Under the pieces are notes generated by a model. The model did no database searches. It was given only the letters and a program-made list of their open reading frames with translations, and had not been told where the DNA came from. A stretch of 64,000 nt of DNA from Bradyrhizobium erythrophlei. GTDB lineage: Bacteria > Pseudomonadota > Alphaproteobacteria > Rhizobiales > Xanthobacteraceae. The stretch's first letter is position 1. Each line of letters begins with the position of its first letter. The stretch spans positions 744,001 to 808,000 of the forward strand of contig FSRD01000003.1 in assembly GCA_900129675.1 (NCBI GenBank). Direction: 5' to 3'. Of this stretch, positions 50,977 to 58,980 are shown piece by piece. The translations under genes and the position numbers were made by a program.

Positions 50977-51861
50977 TTGCGTCAAAATACCGGACTCCAT
51001 CGCGCGCTGCTGGTTTCCCTTCTCGCGATCGCCGCAACGCTTGGCCGGGACGTCTGCCGCGCGCAGACCAGCGAAAGCGGCGATCTCTCGATCGAGCTGG
51101 TCGATCCCAAGGTGTTGCGCGTCTGCGCCGACCCGCGCAATTTGCCGTTCTCGAACGAGAAGGGCGAAGGCTTCGAGAACAAGCTCGCCGAATTTTTCGC
51201 CGAGAAGCTTCAGAAGAAGCTCGACTACATGTACTTCCCGCAGGCGACCGGTTTCGTCCGGATGACCCTCGGCTCGCATCGTTGCGATGTCATCATGGGT
51301 TTTCCGCAAGGCAACGATCTCGCCCAGGGCACCAACCCCTATTACCGCACGGCCTACGCGCTGGTCGTCAAGCAAGGCAGCGGCCTCGAGGATGTTGCGA
51401 CGCTGGAAGACGAGCGGCTGAAAGGCAAGCACATCGGCATCGTTGCCGGCACGCCGCCCGCCACCAACATGGCGGTCAACGGTTTGATGATGAATGCCAA
51501 GCCCTATCCCCTGATGATCGACACCCGCTTCGATTCGTCGGCGGAGGCCATGATTGGCGATCTCCAGAAGGGCGAGATCGACGCCGCCGTGCTGTGGGGG
51601 CCGATGGCGGGCTTCTATGCCAAGAACGCCAGCCCGGCACTCCATGTCACGCCGCTGGTCAAGGAAACCACCGGACCCAAGCTCGCCTATCGCATCGGCA
51701 TGGGCGTGCGGCCGGCCGACCAGAACTGGAAACGGCAACTCAATCGTTTGATCCAGGAGAACCAGCCGGCCATCAACAAGATACTACTCGATTTCGGCGT
51801 TCCCTTGCTCGACGAGAACGACCGGCCGATCGGCGCGGAGACCGCAACGAAGTCGCCATGA
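50977..51861 (+). CDS. xoxJ: Periplasmic XoxJ protein
   Basis: A 294-residue periplasmic binding-protein-fold partner of XoxF with signal peptide (LGRDVCRAQTSE). Recognisable segments are VLRVCADPRNLPFSNEKGEGFENKLAEFFAEKL, YFPQATGFVRMTLGSHRCDVIMG and YYRTAYALV, as in MxaJ/XoxJ. It probably assists activation of the dehydrogenase. I place the start at TTG 50977 with GAGGA six to eight bases before; this matches the TTG start of xoxG at the end of the other repeat copy. It is followed directly (one base) by the next gene. Confidence 0.92.
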   Translation: MRQNTGLHRALLVSLLAIAATLGRDVCRAQTSESGDLSIELVDPKVLRVCADPRNLPFSNEKGEGFENKLAEFFAEKLQKKLDYMYFPQATGFVRMTLGSHRCDVIMGFPQGNDLAQGTNPYYRTAYALVVKQGSGLEDVATLEDERLKGKHIGIVAGTPPATNMAVNGLMMNAKPYPLMIDTRFDSSAEAMIGDLQKGEIDAAVLWGPMAGFYAKNASPALHVTPLVKETTGPKLAYRIGMGVRPADQNWKRQLNRLIQENQPAINKILLDFGVPLLDENDRPIGAETATKSP

Positions 51862-51862
51862 G

Positions 51863-52432
51863 ATGTGGAAGCTCGCAGGCTTGATCCTTGCGACGTTTGC
51901 AACGACGGCCGCGGCGTATCCGCAGCCGCTCGTACCCGAGCCTGACGGCTACCGCATGGATGATTACCGCGCGCCCGTCCCGGAAACGCTCGCCGGCGCA
52001 CGCGTGCTCACGACGGCGGAGGCCGAGACGATCTGGCGCGCCAGGACCGGGTTTTTCATCGACGTGCTGCCGCGCCCGCCGAAGCCGCCCAATCTCCCCC
52101 TTGGCACGGTCTGGCGCGACAAGCCGCGGTTCAACATACCCGGCAGCATGTGGTTGCCGGACACCGGTTACGGAAAGCTGGCGGAAGCGACCGAAGACTA
52201 TCTGCGGCGCGGCCTTACCCGCGCCTCCGGCGGCAACAACGCGGCGCTGCTGGTGATCTATTGCCTGACCGATTGCTGGATGTCGTGGAATGCGGCCAAA
52301 CGCGCGCTGTCATACGGATACACCAATGTGGCCTGGTATCCGGAAGGCACGGATGGTTGGGAGCGCGCCAGTTTGCCGGTCGCGGAATCGCAACCCGAGC
52401 CGCGGGCGGGTGAGGGGGTATCGCCGCGTTAG
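51863..52432 (+). CDS. PQQ-dependent catabolism-associated cysteine-motif protein (rhodanese-like)
   Basis: A 189-residue protein with a signal peptide (TTAAAYPQP). The motif VIYCLTDCWMSWNAAKRAL (Cys-x3-Cys-Trp) and the surrounding YTNVAWYPEGTDGWE correspond to the family described as a CXXCW-motif protein associated with PQQ-dependent catabolism, which has a rhodanese-like fold. Its exact role is unknown. It is translationally coupled to xoxJ and is the last gene of the xoxF copy 2 operon. Confidence 0.88.
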   Translation: MWKLAGLILATFATTAAAYPQPLVPEPDGYRMDDYRAPVPETLAGARVLTTAEAETIWRARTGFFIDVLPRPPKPPNLPLGTVWRDKPRFNIPGSMWLPDTGYGKLAEATEDYLRRGLTRASGGNNAALLVIYCLTDCWMSWNAAKRALSYGYTNVAWYPEGTDGWERASLPVAESQPEPRAGEGVSPR

Positions 52433-52439
52433 TCCAGGA

Positions 52440-52577
52440 CTCGTGTCCCGGACGCGGTGCAGCGCTGCTTAGCGGTGCACCGCAGAGCCGGGACCCATGT
52501 GCACCCAAATCGATGGACCCCGGATCAGCAGCGCACCACGCCGCAAGAGCGGCGCGCTGCGCAGCATCCGGGGAACG
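52440..52577. repeat. Palindromic intergenic repeat, copy 2 (inverted)
   Basis: Reverse-complement relative of 46735-46894, with CTCGTGTCCCGGACGCGG, GCACCGCAGAGCCGGGACC and GCGCTGCGCAGCATCCGGGG in order. It fills the gap between the xoxJ operon and the convergent ABC operon and may form strong stems that end transcripts. Confidence 0.7.
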
Positions 52578-52607
52578 GCTGCGTCACAAAAGGGCACGCA
52601 GCCCTTT

Positions 52608-53237
52608 CTATTCCATCTCCTGCTGGATCGCGCGGCCCAGCGCGAACAGCCGCTGGTCGATCGCGGTCGGCACCTCGCAGACGAATTTGACCACGCGCCG
52701 GCGGTCCTCGAAGATCCGGGTCTCCCAGGTCAATTGATTGCCGAGCTCGTCGACCTTGGGCTGATCGGGCGGGGTGGCGTCCTGCAACGCCTGCAGCGCC
52801 ATTGTATCGGACCGGATCTTGTCGGCGGCCTCGCGCTGCTTGCGCATCACACGTTCGAGCCCGTTCATGACCTGGGAGCGCTGCGCATTGAGCGTATCGA
52901 ACAGGCCGGCGAACAATAGCTTGCCCGTCGTGGTCTTCTCGGTCGTCGACCCCGTCAGAAATTCCATGATGTCCTTCTGCGCTTCCTCGATCGGGATCCG
53001 GCGCGCAGCCAGTTTCGACACCAGGGCGCTCACCTTGGCATCGCCCTTCCATTTGTCGGAGGCATCGTCGAGCGGTGGACCGGCCCATACGGCCGCGAGC
53101 GAAATCTCCGGCACCTTGGCCTGGGCGCACGGCCAGTCCGGGTAGCGCGGATCGGCGGCAAGGCAGGACGCCGTCGATGCCGCGACGGCGAACAACGCCA
53201 AGGTCGCACTACTCCATTTCGCAACTCTCCATTTCAT
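52608..53237 (-). CDS. Secreted helical protein of the PQQ-associated ABC operon
   Basis: A 209-residue exported protein (signal region ending ASCLAADP, cysteine possibly lipidated). The mature part starts with RYPDWPCAQAKVPEISLAAVWAGPPLD and continues as long helices (TTTGKLLFAGLFDTLNAQRSQVMNGLERVMRKQREAADKIRSD). It overlaps the permease gene by four bases and ends the operon. I know no function; position suggests a periplasmic partner of the ABC system. Confidence 0.78.
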   Translation of the reverse strand: MKWRVAKWSSATLALFAVAASTASCLAADPRYPDWPCAQAKVPEISLAAVWAGPPLDDASDKWKGDAKVSALVSKLAARRIPIEEAQKDIMEFLTGSTTEKTTTGKLLFAGLFDTLNAQRSQVMNGLERVMRKQREAADKIRSDTMALQALQDATPPDQPKVDELGNQLTWETRIFEDRRRVVKFVCEVPTAIDQRLFALGRAIQQEME

Positions 53238-54082
53238 GCCTCGCCTCCGGCCGGCCCGCGGCGGATCAGGCCGCGCGAGGGATCATACGCATAGATCGCG
53301 CCGATCATGAAGGCCGCGGTGCAGGAGGCCACGACCGCCAGCGAAAGCCAGTTGATCTGTCCGTACAGCGCGAAGCGGATCAACTCGACCGCGTGGGTAA
53401 ACGGATTGAACAGGCAGACATAATACAGCATCGGGCTGCCCTCCTGCACCCGCCACAGCGGGTACAGCGCGGAGGAAGCAAAGAACATCGGGAAGATGAC
53501 GAAATTCATCACCCCGGCAAAGTTCTCGAGCTGCTTGATGCCGGACGAGATCAGCATGCCGAGCGCGCCCAGCATCAATCCCGACAGGATCAGCCCCGGC
53601 AGCACCGTGAGATACCCGATCGGCGGCGGCGCGATATCCCAGAACCAGGCAATCAGCAAGAAGGCATAAACCTGAAGCAGCGACACCGCGGTTCCCGCCA
53701 GCAGCTTGCAGAACAGCAGATACCATCGCGGCAGCGGGCTGACGAGCAAGGTTCGCATATTGCCCATCTCGCGGTCATAGACCATTGAGAGCGAGGATTG
53801 CATGCCGTTGAACAGCTGGATCATCGCCATCAATCCGGGGGCGATATAGACCTCGTAGGGGATGTAGGTTTCGTAGGGCGGGATGATGGAAATGCCCAGC
53901 ACCTGACGGAAGCCAGCGGCGAAGATGAACAGCCACACCAATGGTCTTACCAGCGCCGAGACGAAACGTTCGCGCTGGTGCAGGAAGCGCAGCGCCTCGC
54001 GCCACACGATGCCGTTCAGGCAGGTGAGATATTCCGGCAGCGAGAAGCCGCTCTGGTTTTGCCGTGCGGTCAGGGAACTCAT
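53234..54082 (-). CDS. ABC-2-type permease, PQQ-dependent alcohol dehydrogenase-associated
   Basis: A 282-residue inner-membrane protein of the ABC-2 exporter type with about six hydrophobic segments. Typical parts are REALRFLHQRERFVSALVRPLVWLFIFAAGF, VYDREMGNMRTLLVSPLPRWYLLFCKLL and the C-terminal NPFTHAVELIRFALYGQINW. It is coupled by ATGA overlaps both to the ATPase gene upstream and the secreted-protein gene downstream. The ABC-2 type implies export or lipid/polymer handling rather than import, although a periplasmic binding protein is encoded in the same operon. Confidence 0.9.
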   Translation of the reverse strand: MSSLTARQNQSGFSLPEYLTCLNGIVWREALRFLHQRERFVSALVRPLVWLFIFAAGFRQVLGISIIPPYETYIPYEVYIAPGLMAMIQLFNGMQSSLSMVYDREMGNMRTLLVSPLPRWYLLFCKLLAGTAVSLLQVYAFLLIAWFWDIAPPPIGYLTVLPGLILSGLMLGALGMLISSGIKQLENFAGVMNFVIFPMFFASSALYPLWRVQEGSPMLYYVCLFNPFTHAVELIRFALYGQINWLSLAVVASCTAAFMIGAIYAYDPSRGLIRRGPAGGEA

Positions 54083-54900
54083 GGCGCCGCGCTCCCGGAT
54101 GCTGCCGCAGTGCCGGTCAGGCGCATGAACGCGGTGTTGACGTCCTGCGCGCCGGCGTCCGCGATGACGCGCCCGACCGGGCCATGCGCCAGCACGCGAC
54201 CCTGATGCAGCACCACGAGGTCATCGCTCGCTATGATCTCGTCGAACAAATGCGTCGCCCACAGCACGCCGATGCCCTGCTCGGTGACGAGCTGGCGGAC
54301 ATGGGCGAGGATGTCGGCGCGCGCCTTGACGTCGAGCCCGACGGTCGCCTCGTCGAGCAGCAGCAGGCGCGGGCGATGCAGCAGGGCGCGCGCGATTTCC
54401 AGCCGCCGCATCTGGCCGCCGGAGAGGTCGCGCACCTTGCTGCCGGCGCGGTCGGCAAGCCCGATGCGCGTCAGCACCTCGTCGCTGCGCAGCCGCGCCT
54501 CGCGCCGTGCGATGCCGTGGAGGGCGGCGTGATACAGCAGGTTTTGCGTCACCGAGAGGTCGAGGTCGAGCGTGCGCGGCTGGAACACGACGCCGAGCTG
54601 CCGCAGCGCTTCGCCCGGCGCCCGCCCGATGTCGTGGCCGAAAATGCTGATGCGCCCGCTCTGAATGCCGAACAGCCGCGTCACCAGCGAGAACAGGGTA
54701 CTCTTGCCGGCGCCGTTGAGGCCGAGGAGCGCCGTAAAACTGGCCGGCGCAACCGTGAAATTGATGTCGATGAGGGCGCGCCGCGGGCCATAGGAATGGC
54801 TGACGCCATCGATCGACAACGCCGACGTTCCGGCGGGCTCGTTCCGCGGCGGGATTTCCGGCACGATCTGGGCGGCGGCTTGTGCGTCGGTTGCGGTCAT
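54079..54900 (-). CDS. ABC transporter ATP-binding protein, PQQ-dependent alcohol dehydrogenase-associated
   Basis: A 273-residue ATPase: Walker A LGLNGAGKSTLFSLV, Q-loop VFQPRTLDLDLSV, signature LSGGQMRRLEIARALL, Walker B RLLLLDEATVGLD and H-loop WATHLFDEI. The sequence type matches the ATP-binding subunits assigned to PQQ-linked alcohol oxidation clusters. The start overlaps the beta-propeller gene stop (ATGA at 54897-54900). Confidence 0.92.
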   Translation of the reverse strand: MTATDAQAAAQIVPEIPPRNEPAGTSALSIDGVSHSYGPRRALIDINFTVAPASFTALLGLNGAGKSTLFSLVTRLFGIQSGRISIFGHDIGRAPGEALRQLGVVFQPRTLDLDLSVTQNLLYHAALHGIARREARLRSDEVLTRIGLADRAGSKVRDLSGGQMRRLEIARALLHRPRLLLLDEATVGLDVKARADILAHVRQLVTEQGIGVLWATHLFDEIIASDDLVVLHQGRVLAHGPVGRVIADAGAQDVNTAFMRLTGTAAASGSAAP

Positions 54901-55868
54901 TGCGGCACCATCGTGATGCCCCAGGGCAGTTCGCCGACCTGAATGGTCTTAATCACCTTTTGCGCCGGCACATCGATCACCGAGACGTCGTTGGAGACGC
55001 CATTGGTCACCAGCAGATATTTTTCGTCCGGGGTGAAGGCCATATGCCAGACTCGCTGGCCGACCAGAAGATATTTTGTCACCTTGTGGCTTGCGGCATC
55101 GACGACCGCGATGCGGTTGGCGGGGCCGAGTGCTACGAAGGCGGTCTTGCCGTCCTTGGTCATGCCGATGCCGACCGGCTGGATCGCTTCACGCCGCAGG
55201 CCGGGTATCTCGAAGGTGACCTTGCCGGTCACAGCGTGTTTGGCGGGGTCGATGATCGACACCGTGCCGCCGATCTCCGAGGACACCCACAATTCGGAAC
55301 CGTCGCGCTTGAATTCGGCAAAGCGCGGCCGCGCATCGACCAGCACATTGGCAACGATCTGGTGCGTCGTGGTGTCGATGAAATGCGCCATGTTGGTGGT
55401 TTCGGACGTATTGATCAAAATCTTGCCGTCCGGGCTGATCGCCATGCCCTCGGGCTCGACGCCGACCTGGATATCCCCCAGGCGGGCGCGCTTCTCAAGA
55501 TCGATGATCGTCACCGTGTTATCGTTCTCATTGGCGACATAGAGCAGCTTGCCCTGGGCATCCTGGGTGAACAGCTCGGGATCGGGCCCGGAGGGCAGGG
55601 TGTCCACCACCTGCTGGGTCCTGGCGTCGATCACCTGGATGGTGTCGTCGTCGCCGACCGCGACCATCACGAATTTGCCGTCACGCGTGAACTCGATGCC
55701 GCGCGGCCGCTGGCCGACCTTGATGGTGTTGGTGACCGCCCATTTGTCGGTATCGATCACCGACACCGTATTGCCCTTCTCGTTCGACACATAGGCGATG
55801 AAGGCCGAGGCGGGGGTTGCGGCGGCGAGCCACAGAGCCGTTCCGGCAAGCAGGTAGCGACGCCACAT
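54897..55868 (-). CDS. PQQ-associated beta-propeller (YVTN-repeat) protein
   Basis: A 323-residue periplasmic protein (signal peptide ending ATPASAFIA) built of about seven YVTN-type repeats (YVSNEKGNTVSVIDTDKW, YVANENDNTVTIIDLEKR, VTNGVSNDVSVIDVPAQK). These form a beta-propeller. The family is named for association with PQQ-dependent catabolism. The start at 55868 has GGAG at seven bases; the open frame upstream runs into the binding-protein gene. Possibly a periplasmic sensor or carrier; not shown. Confidence 0.9.
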   Translation of the reverse strand: MWRRYLLAGTALWLAAATPASAFIAYVSNEKGNTVSVIDTDKWAVTNTIKVGQRPRGIEFTRDGKFVMVAVGDDDTIQVIDARTQQVVDTLPSGPDPELFTQDAQGKLLYVANENDNTVTIIDLEKRARLGDIQVGVEPEGMAISPDGKILINTSETTNMAHFIDTTTHQIVANVLVDARPRFAEFKRDGSELWVSSEIGGTVSIIDPAKHAVTGKVTFEIPGLRREAIQPVGIGMTKDGKTAFVALGPANRIAVVDAASHKVTKYLLVGQRVWHMAFTPDEKYLLVTNGVSNDVSVIDVPAQKVIKTIQVGELPWGITMVPQ

Positions 55869-55909
55869 CAGCGAACTCCAAATCTTCCTTAAAGGCTGCT
55901 TCAATTGCT

Positions 55910-57091
55910 TCACCGCAGCTTGCATTTGGTTTCGGGCCGATCGACCCCCAGCGTATCGAGTTCCGAGACCTGGTGCAGAAAACCTTCCTGCGGCGAGACC
56001 GAAACCACCATGCGCCCGTCGACCAACAGAATGGGCTGGCGAAGCTGCAGGTTCCAATCCCGCAGGGTCAGCCGCGTGCCCTTGAAGGCTGCAACCGAAA
56101 AATCCGGTCCCTTGAGAAAGTCGAATACCTTCTTCGGATCGCCGCTATTGGTGCGCGAGGCCGCTTCGCCGATCAGGCGCGCGGCGGTCCAGGCCTGCAT
56201 ATCGGTTGCCGTCATGCGCCGTGAATTCAGCTTCAAGAAGCGGTTCTGCATCTGCACCGCGCCCCACTGGTCCTGCGACGCGTCCCAACTGGTCGGCACC
56301 AGGCCCGCCGAACCCGCGACCGGCCGCGGGTCCCAGGTCCGGTAGGGCAGGTAGGATGCAAACACTTCGCTCTCGTCGGCCGCGACCAGGACGTCATAGG
56401 CCGGGGCAGCTTGCGTGAACACCGGCATCTGCCGCTGGATCAAAGTGACGCCGCTGTCGGTGCGGCGGGCGCCGCCGGTGTCCTCAAAGGTTCGCTCCTG
56501 AACGATTTTTGCGCCAAAGCGCGCCGCGGCGCGCCGCAGCGCGTCGGCAAAGAGCTTGTCGTTATCGTGCGAGCCGGCCACCAGCAGCCAGCGCTTCCAC
56601 TGCTTCCACACCAGATATTGCGCCAGCGCGTCCGCCAGCATCGATCGGGTCGGCGCCACATGGATCACATTGGCGCGGCAGTCCTGTTCGCGCAGCCGGT
56701 CGTCGATCGCGCCGGCATTCAGCAGCACGGTGCCGCGGTCGCGCAGCGCGTCGGCCGCTTGCAGCAGCGCATCCGCCGGAAGATCGGCGATGATGAAGCC
56801 GTTATGGCCGGCGAGCGCCAACGCGGCCTTGGCGACATCATCGCCCTCCTTGAGGCGAACCTCCTCGAGGGTAAAATGCTGATTGAGGAACTTGCCGGTG
56901 GTATTGTTGTCCTCAATCGCGAGGCGCGCGCCGGCTATGCCGTCATTATCTGCGGGCTGCTCGACCAACGACAATTTCGGTTTGACGCCGGTGTGGCCGA
57001 GATAGCCGATGCCGATCTCTGTCACGTCGGCCGCGAGCGCGTGAGTGGCCACGACGCAGAAGCCGATCGCACCGACCAACCATCGGATCAT
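55910..57091 (-). CDS. PQQ-associated ABC system substrate-binding protein (branched-chain amino-acid receptor fold)
   Basis: A 393-residue periplasmic protein (signal peptide ending THALAADV) of the type I periplasmic-binding fold. Parts such as IGIGYLGHTGVKPKLSLVEQPADNDGIAGARLAIEDNNTTGKFLNQ and GFIIADLPADALLQAADALRDRGTVLLNAGAIDD fit the binding protein assigned to PQQ-linked alcohol dehydrogenase ABC systems. ATG at 57091 is preceded by GGGAGG. First gene of the operon with the propeller, ATPase, permease and helical protein; ligand unknown. Confidence 0.9.
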   Translation of the reverse strand: MIRWLVGAIGFCVVATHALAADVTEIGIGYLGHTGVKPKLSLVEQPADNDGIAGARLAIEDNNTTGKFLNQHFTLEEVRLKEGDDVAKAALALAGHNGFIIADLPADALLQAADALRDRGTVLLNAGAIDDRLREQDCRANVIHVAPTRSMLADALAQYLVWKQWKRWLLVAGSHDNDKLFADALRRAAARFGAKIVQERTFEDTGGARRTDSGVTLIQRQMPVFTQAAPAYDVLVAADESEVFASYLPYRTWDPRPVAGSAGLVPTSWDASQDQWGAVQMQNRFLKLNSRRMTATDMQAWTAARLIGEAASRTNSGDPKKVFDFLKGPDFSVAAFKGTRLTLRDWNLQLRQPILLVDGRMVVSVSPQEGFLHQVSELDTLGVDRPETKCKLR

Positions 57092-57281
57092 GCATCCTCC
57101 CGACACGCCTCCTCGTCTTGATCGACGATCGAGGGACGCTTTTTCTGCAAGAACTCTCTATTCCAAAAAACTCTTGGCATGATTCATGACCGAATTGCCC
57201 GGGCTTGCAACCCCGCATTTTGTCGTTGCGGAGGCTTGCATTTCACGGTTCACGAAGATGAGAGCACGCTTCGGCGGGTGC

Positions 57282-58127
57282 TCAGGCTTTCAATCGCGCG
57301 GCGTGCCAGCGCAGATGATCGCTCATGAAGGTGGAGATGAAATAATAGCTGTGGTCGTAGCCGGGCTGGCGGCGCAGGTTGAGGGGGATATCCGCCTTCT
57401 CGCAGGCGCTCTGCAGCAGTTCCGGGCGAAGCTGTTCGGTTAAAAACGGGTCGGCGTCGCCGTAATCGACCAGCAGATCGGAAAATCTTGCGCCATCCTC
57501 GATCAGTGCCACCGCATCATGCTTGCGCCATGCGTCCTTGTTGCCGCCGAGATAGCCGCCGAGCGCCTTGGTGCCCCACGGCACCAGCGAGGGCGCCACG
57601 ATCGGCGAAAAAGCGCTTGCCGCGCGGTAGCGGTTGGGATGGCGCAGTGCCGCGGTCAGCGCGCCGTGGCCGCCCATGGAATGACCGACGACCGATTGCC
57701 GCTTCGGATCGACGGGAAAGTTCGCCGCGACCAGTTCCGGCAATTCTTCCGTGACATAGCTCCACATCCGGTAATTTCGCGCAAAAGGTTCTTCCGTTGC
57801 GTCGACATAAAAACCGGCGCCGAGCCCGAAATCATAGGCGTTGGCGGCATCGCCGGGGACGCCTTCGCCGCGCGGGCTGGTGTCGGGTGCGACGAAGATC
57901 AGCCCCAATTCGGCACAGGCGCCGCGGAATTCGCCTTTCTCCGTCACATTGGCATGGGTGCAGGTCAGGCCGGAGAGATACCAGACCACCGGCAGCTTCT
58001 CGCCCTCCTGATGCGGCGGCACATAGACCGAAAAAACCATGTCGGTCGTGGTCTCGCGACTGGCATGTTTATAAACGCCCTGCATGCCGCCATAGGACTT
58101 ATTCAGCGAAACGGTCTGGATTGTCAT
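57282..58127 (-). CDS. fghA: S-formylglutathione hydrolase
   Basis: A 281-residue alpha/beta hydrolase that splits S-formylglutathione into formate and glutathione. Ser150 in VVGHSMGGHGA is the nucleophile; the Asp in DYGDADPFL and His259 in GYDHSYYF complete the triad. LSGLTCTHANVTEKGEFRGACAELGLIFVAPDTSPRG is the family hallmark. It completes the route from methanol with xoxF, adhI and gfa, although it lies 24 kb from the other two. 189 bases separate it from the ABC operon. Confidence 0.96.
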   Translation of the reverse strand: MTIQTVSLNKSYGGMQGVYKHASRETTTDMVFSVYVPPHQEGEKLPVVWYLSGLTCTHANVTEKGEFRGACAELGLIFVAPDTSPRGEGVPGDAANAYDFGLGAGFYVDATEEPFARNYRMWSYVTEELPELVAANFPVDPKRQSVVGHSMGGHGALTAALRHPNRYRAASAFSPIVAPSLVPWGTKALGGYLGGNKDAWRKHDAVALIEDGARFSDLLVDYGDADPFLTEQLRPELLQSACEKADIPLNLRRQPGYDHSYYFISTFMSDHLRWHAARLKA

Positions 58128-58160
58128 GATTTCAAAACTCCGGCGCTGTGCGACGCCATT

Positions 58161-58781
58161 TCAAGCTACGCCGCTCTCGATCGCGAGCCGCACCAGTTCC
58201 GCCGATGTTCGTACCCCAAGCTTCTGGCGCATGATCGAGGATGTATTGGCAACCGTCTTATACGATGAATGCACCAGCCAGGCGATCTCGGAAAGACTCT
58301 TGCCGGCGCTGAGCAGGCGCAGGATCTCGATCTCACGCGCGGTCAGCTTCGACAACGGGCTCCTGGCGTAGGCGGGTCCCGCAAACGCGATGCTGCGGGC
58401 GATCGCGGGCGGCAGATAGGTGCCGCCCTTGCCGACTTCGCGGACGGCCTCGACCAGGTCGTTGGGATCCCCGGTCTTGGCGACATAGCCTTTGGCGCCG
58501 ATTTCGATCGCGCGCGCGGCGAAGATCGGATCGTCGTTCATGCTGAACATGATGATGCGCGCCGATGCATCGCGCGCAAGGATGCGCCGCGCCAGTTCGA
58601 ACCCGGATACGGTCGGCAGGTTGATATCGAGCACGCAGATTTCAGGATGCTCGTCGATAAAAACCCGCTCGCCGCTCTCGGCGTCGGGGGCCTCCAGGAT
58701 GGCGATGTCGGGATCGTCCGCGAACAGAGCGCGGCAGCCGGAAGCAACGATGCGGTGATCATCCACAATCAGAACACGCAT
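58161..58781 (-). CDS. LuxR/NarL-type response regulator
   Basis: A 206-residue regulator. The receiver domain has acidic residues DDH near the start and the phosphorylated Asp52 in CVLDINLPTVSGFE, with Lys in YVAKTGDPNDL. The C-terminal helix-turn-helix is LTAREIEILRLLSAGKSLSEIAWLVHSSYKTVANTSSIMRQKLGV. It is divergent from the histidine kinase at 58981 and is its likely partner. In Pseudomonas, a kinase/LuxR-type pair (PedS2/PedR2) controls the lanthanide switch of PQQ dehydrogenases; an analogous role is inference. Confidence 0.93.
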   Translation of the reverse strand: MRVLIVDDHRIVASGCRALFADDPDIAILEAPDAESGERVFIDEHPEICVLDINLPTVSGFELARRILARDASARIIMFSMNDDPIFAARAIEIGAKGYVAKTGDPNDLVEAVREVGKGGTYLPPAIARSIAFAGPAYARSPLSKLTAREIEILRLLSAGKSLSEIAWLVHSSYKTVANTSSIMRQKLGVRTSAELVRLAIESGVA

Positions 58782-58980
58782 CGATCGCAGTCCCGATCAG
58801 CCGGCGTCAGTACATTGTTGCGTCGCACCAGATTGACCGGCTGACGCATCCCCGGTCGCGATGCTGTTTTCGGCCAATCATGCATCCAAGGCAAGATTGC
58901 TGTACGGTTCAATTAGATAGCCGCGTTTTTTATCTGTCAACGCTGCTCTTGATGCGGACCCGCTAGCTGTGCGGCGGTGG

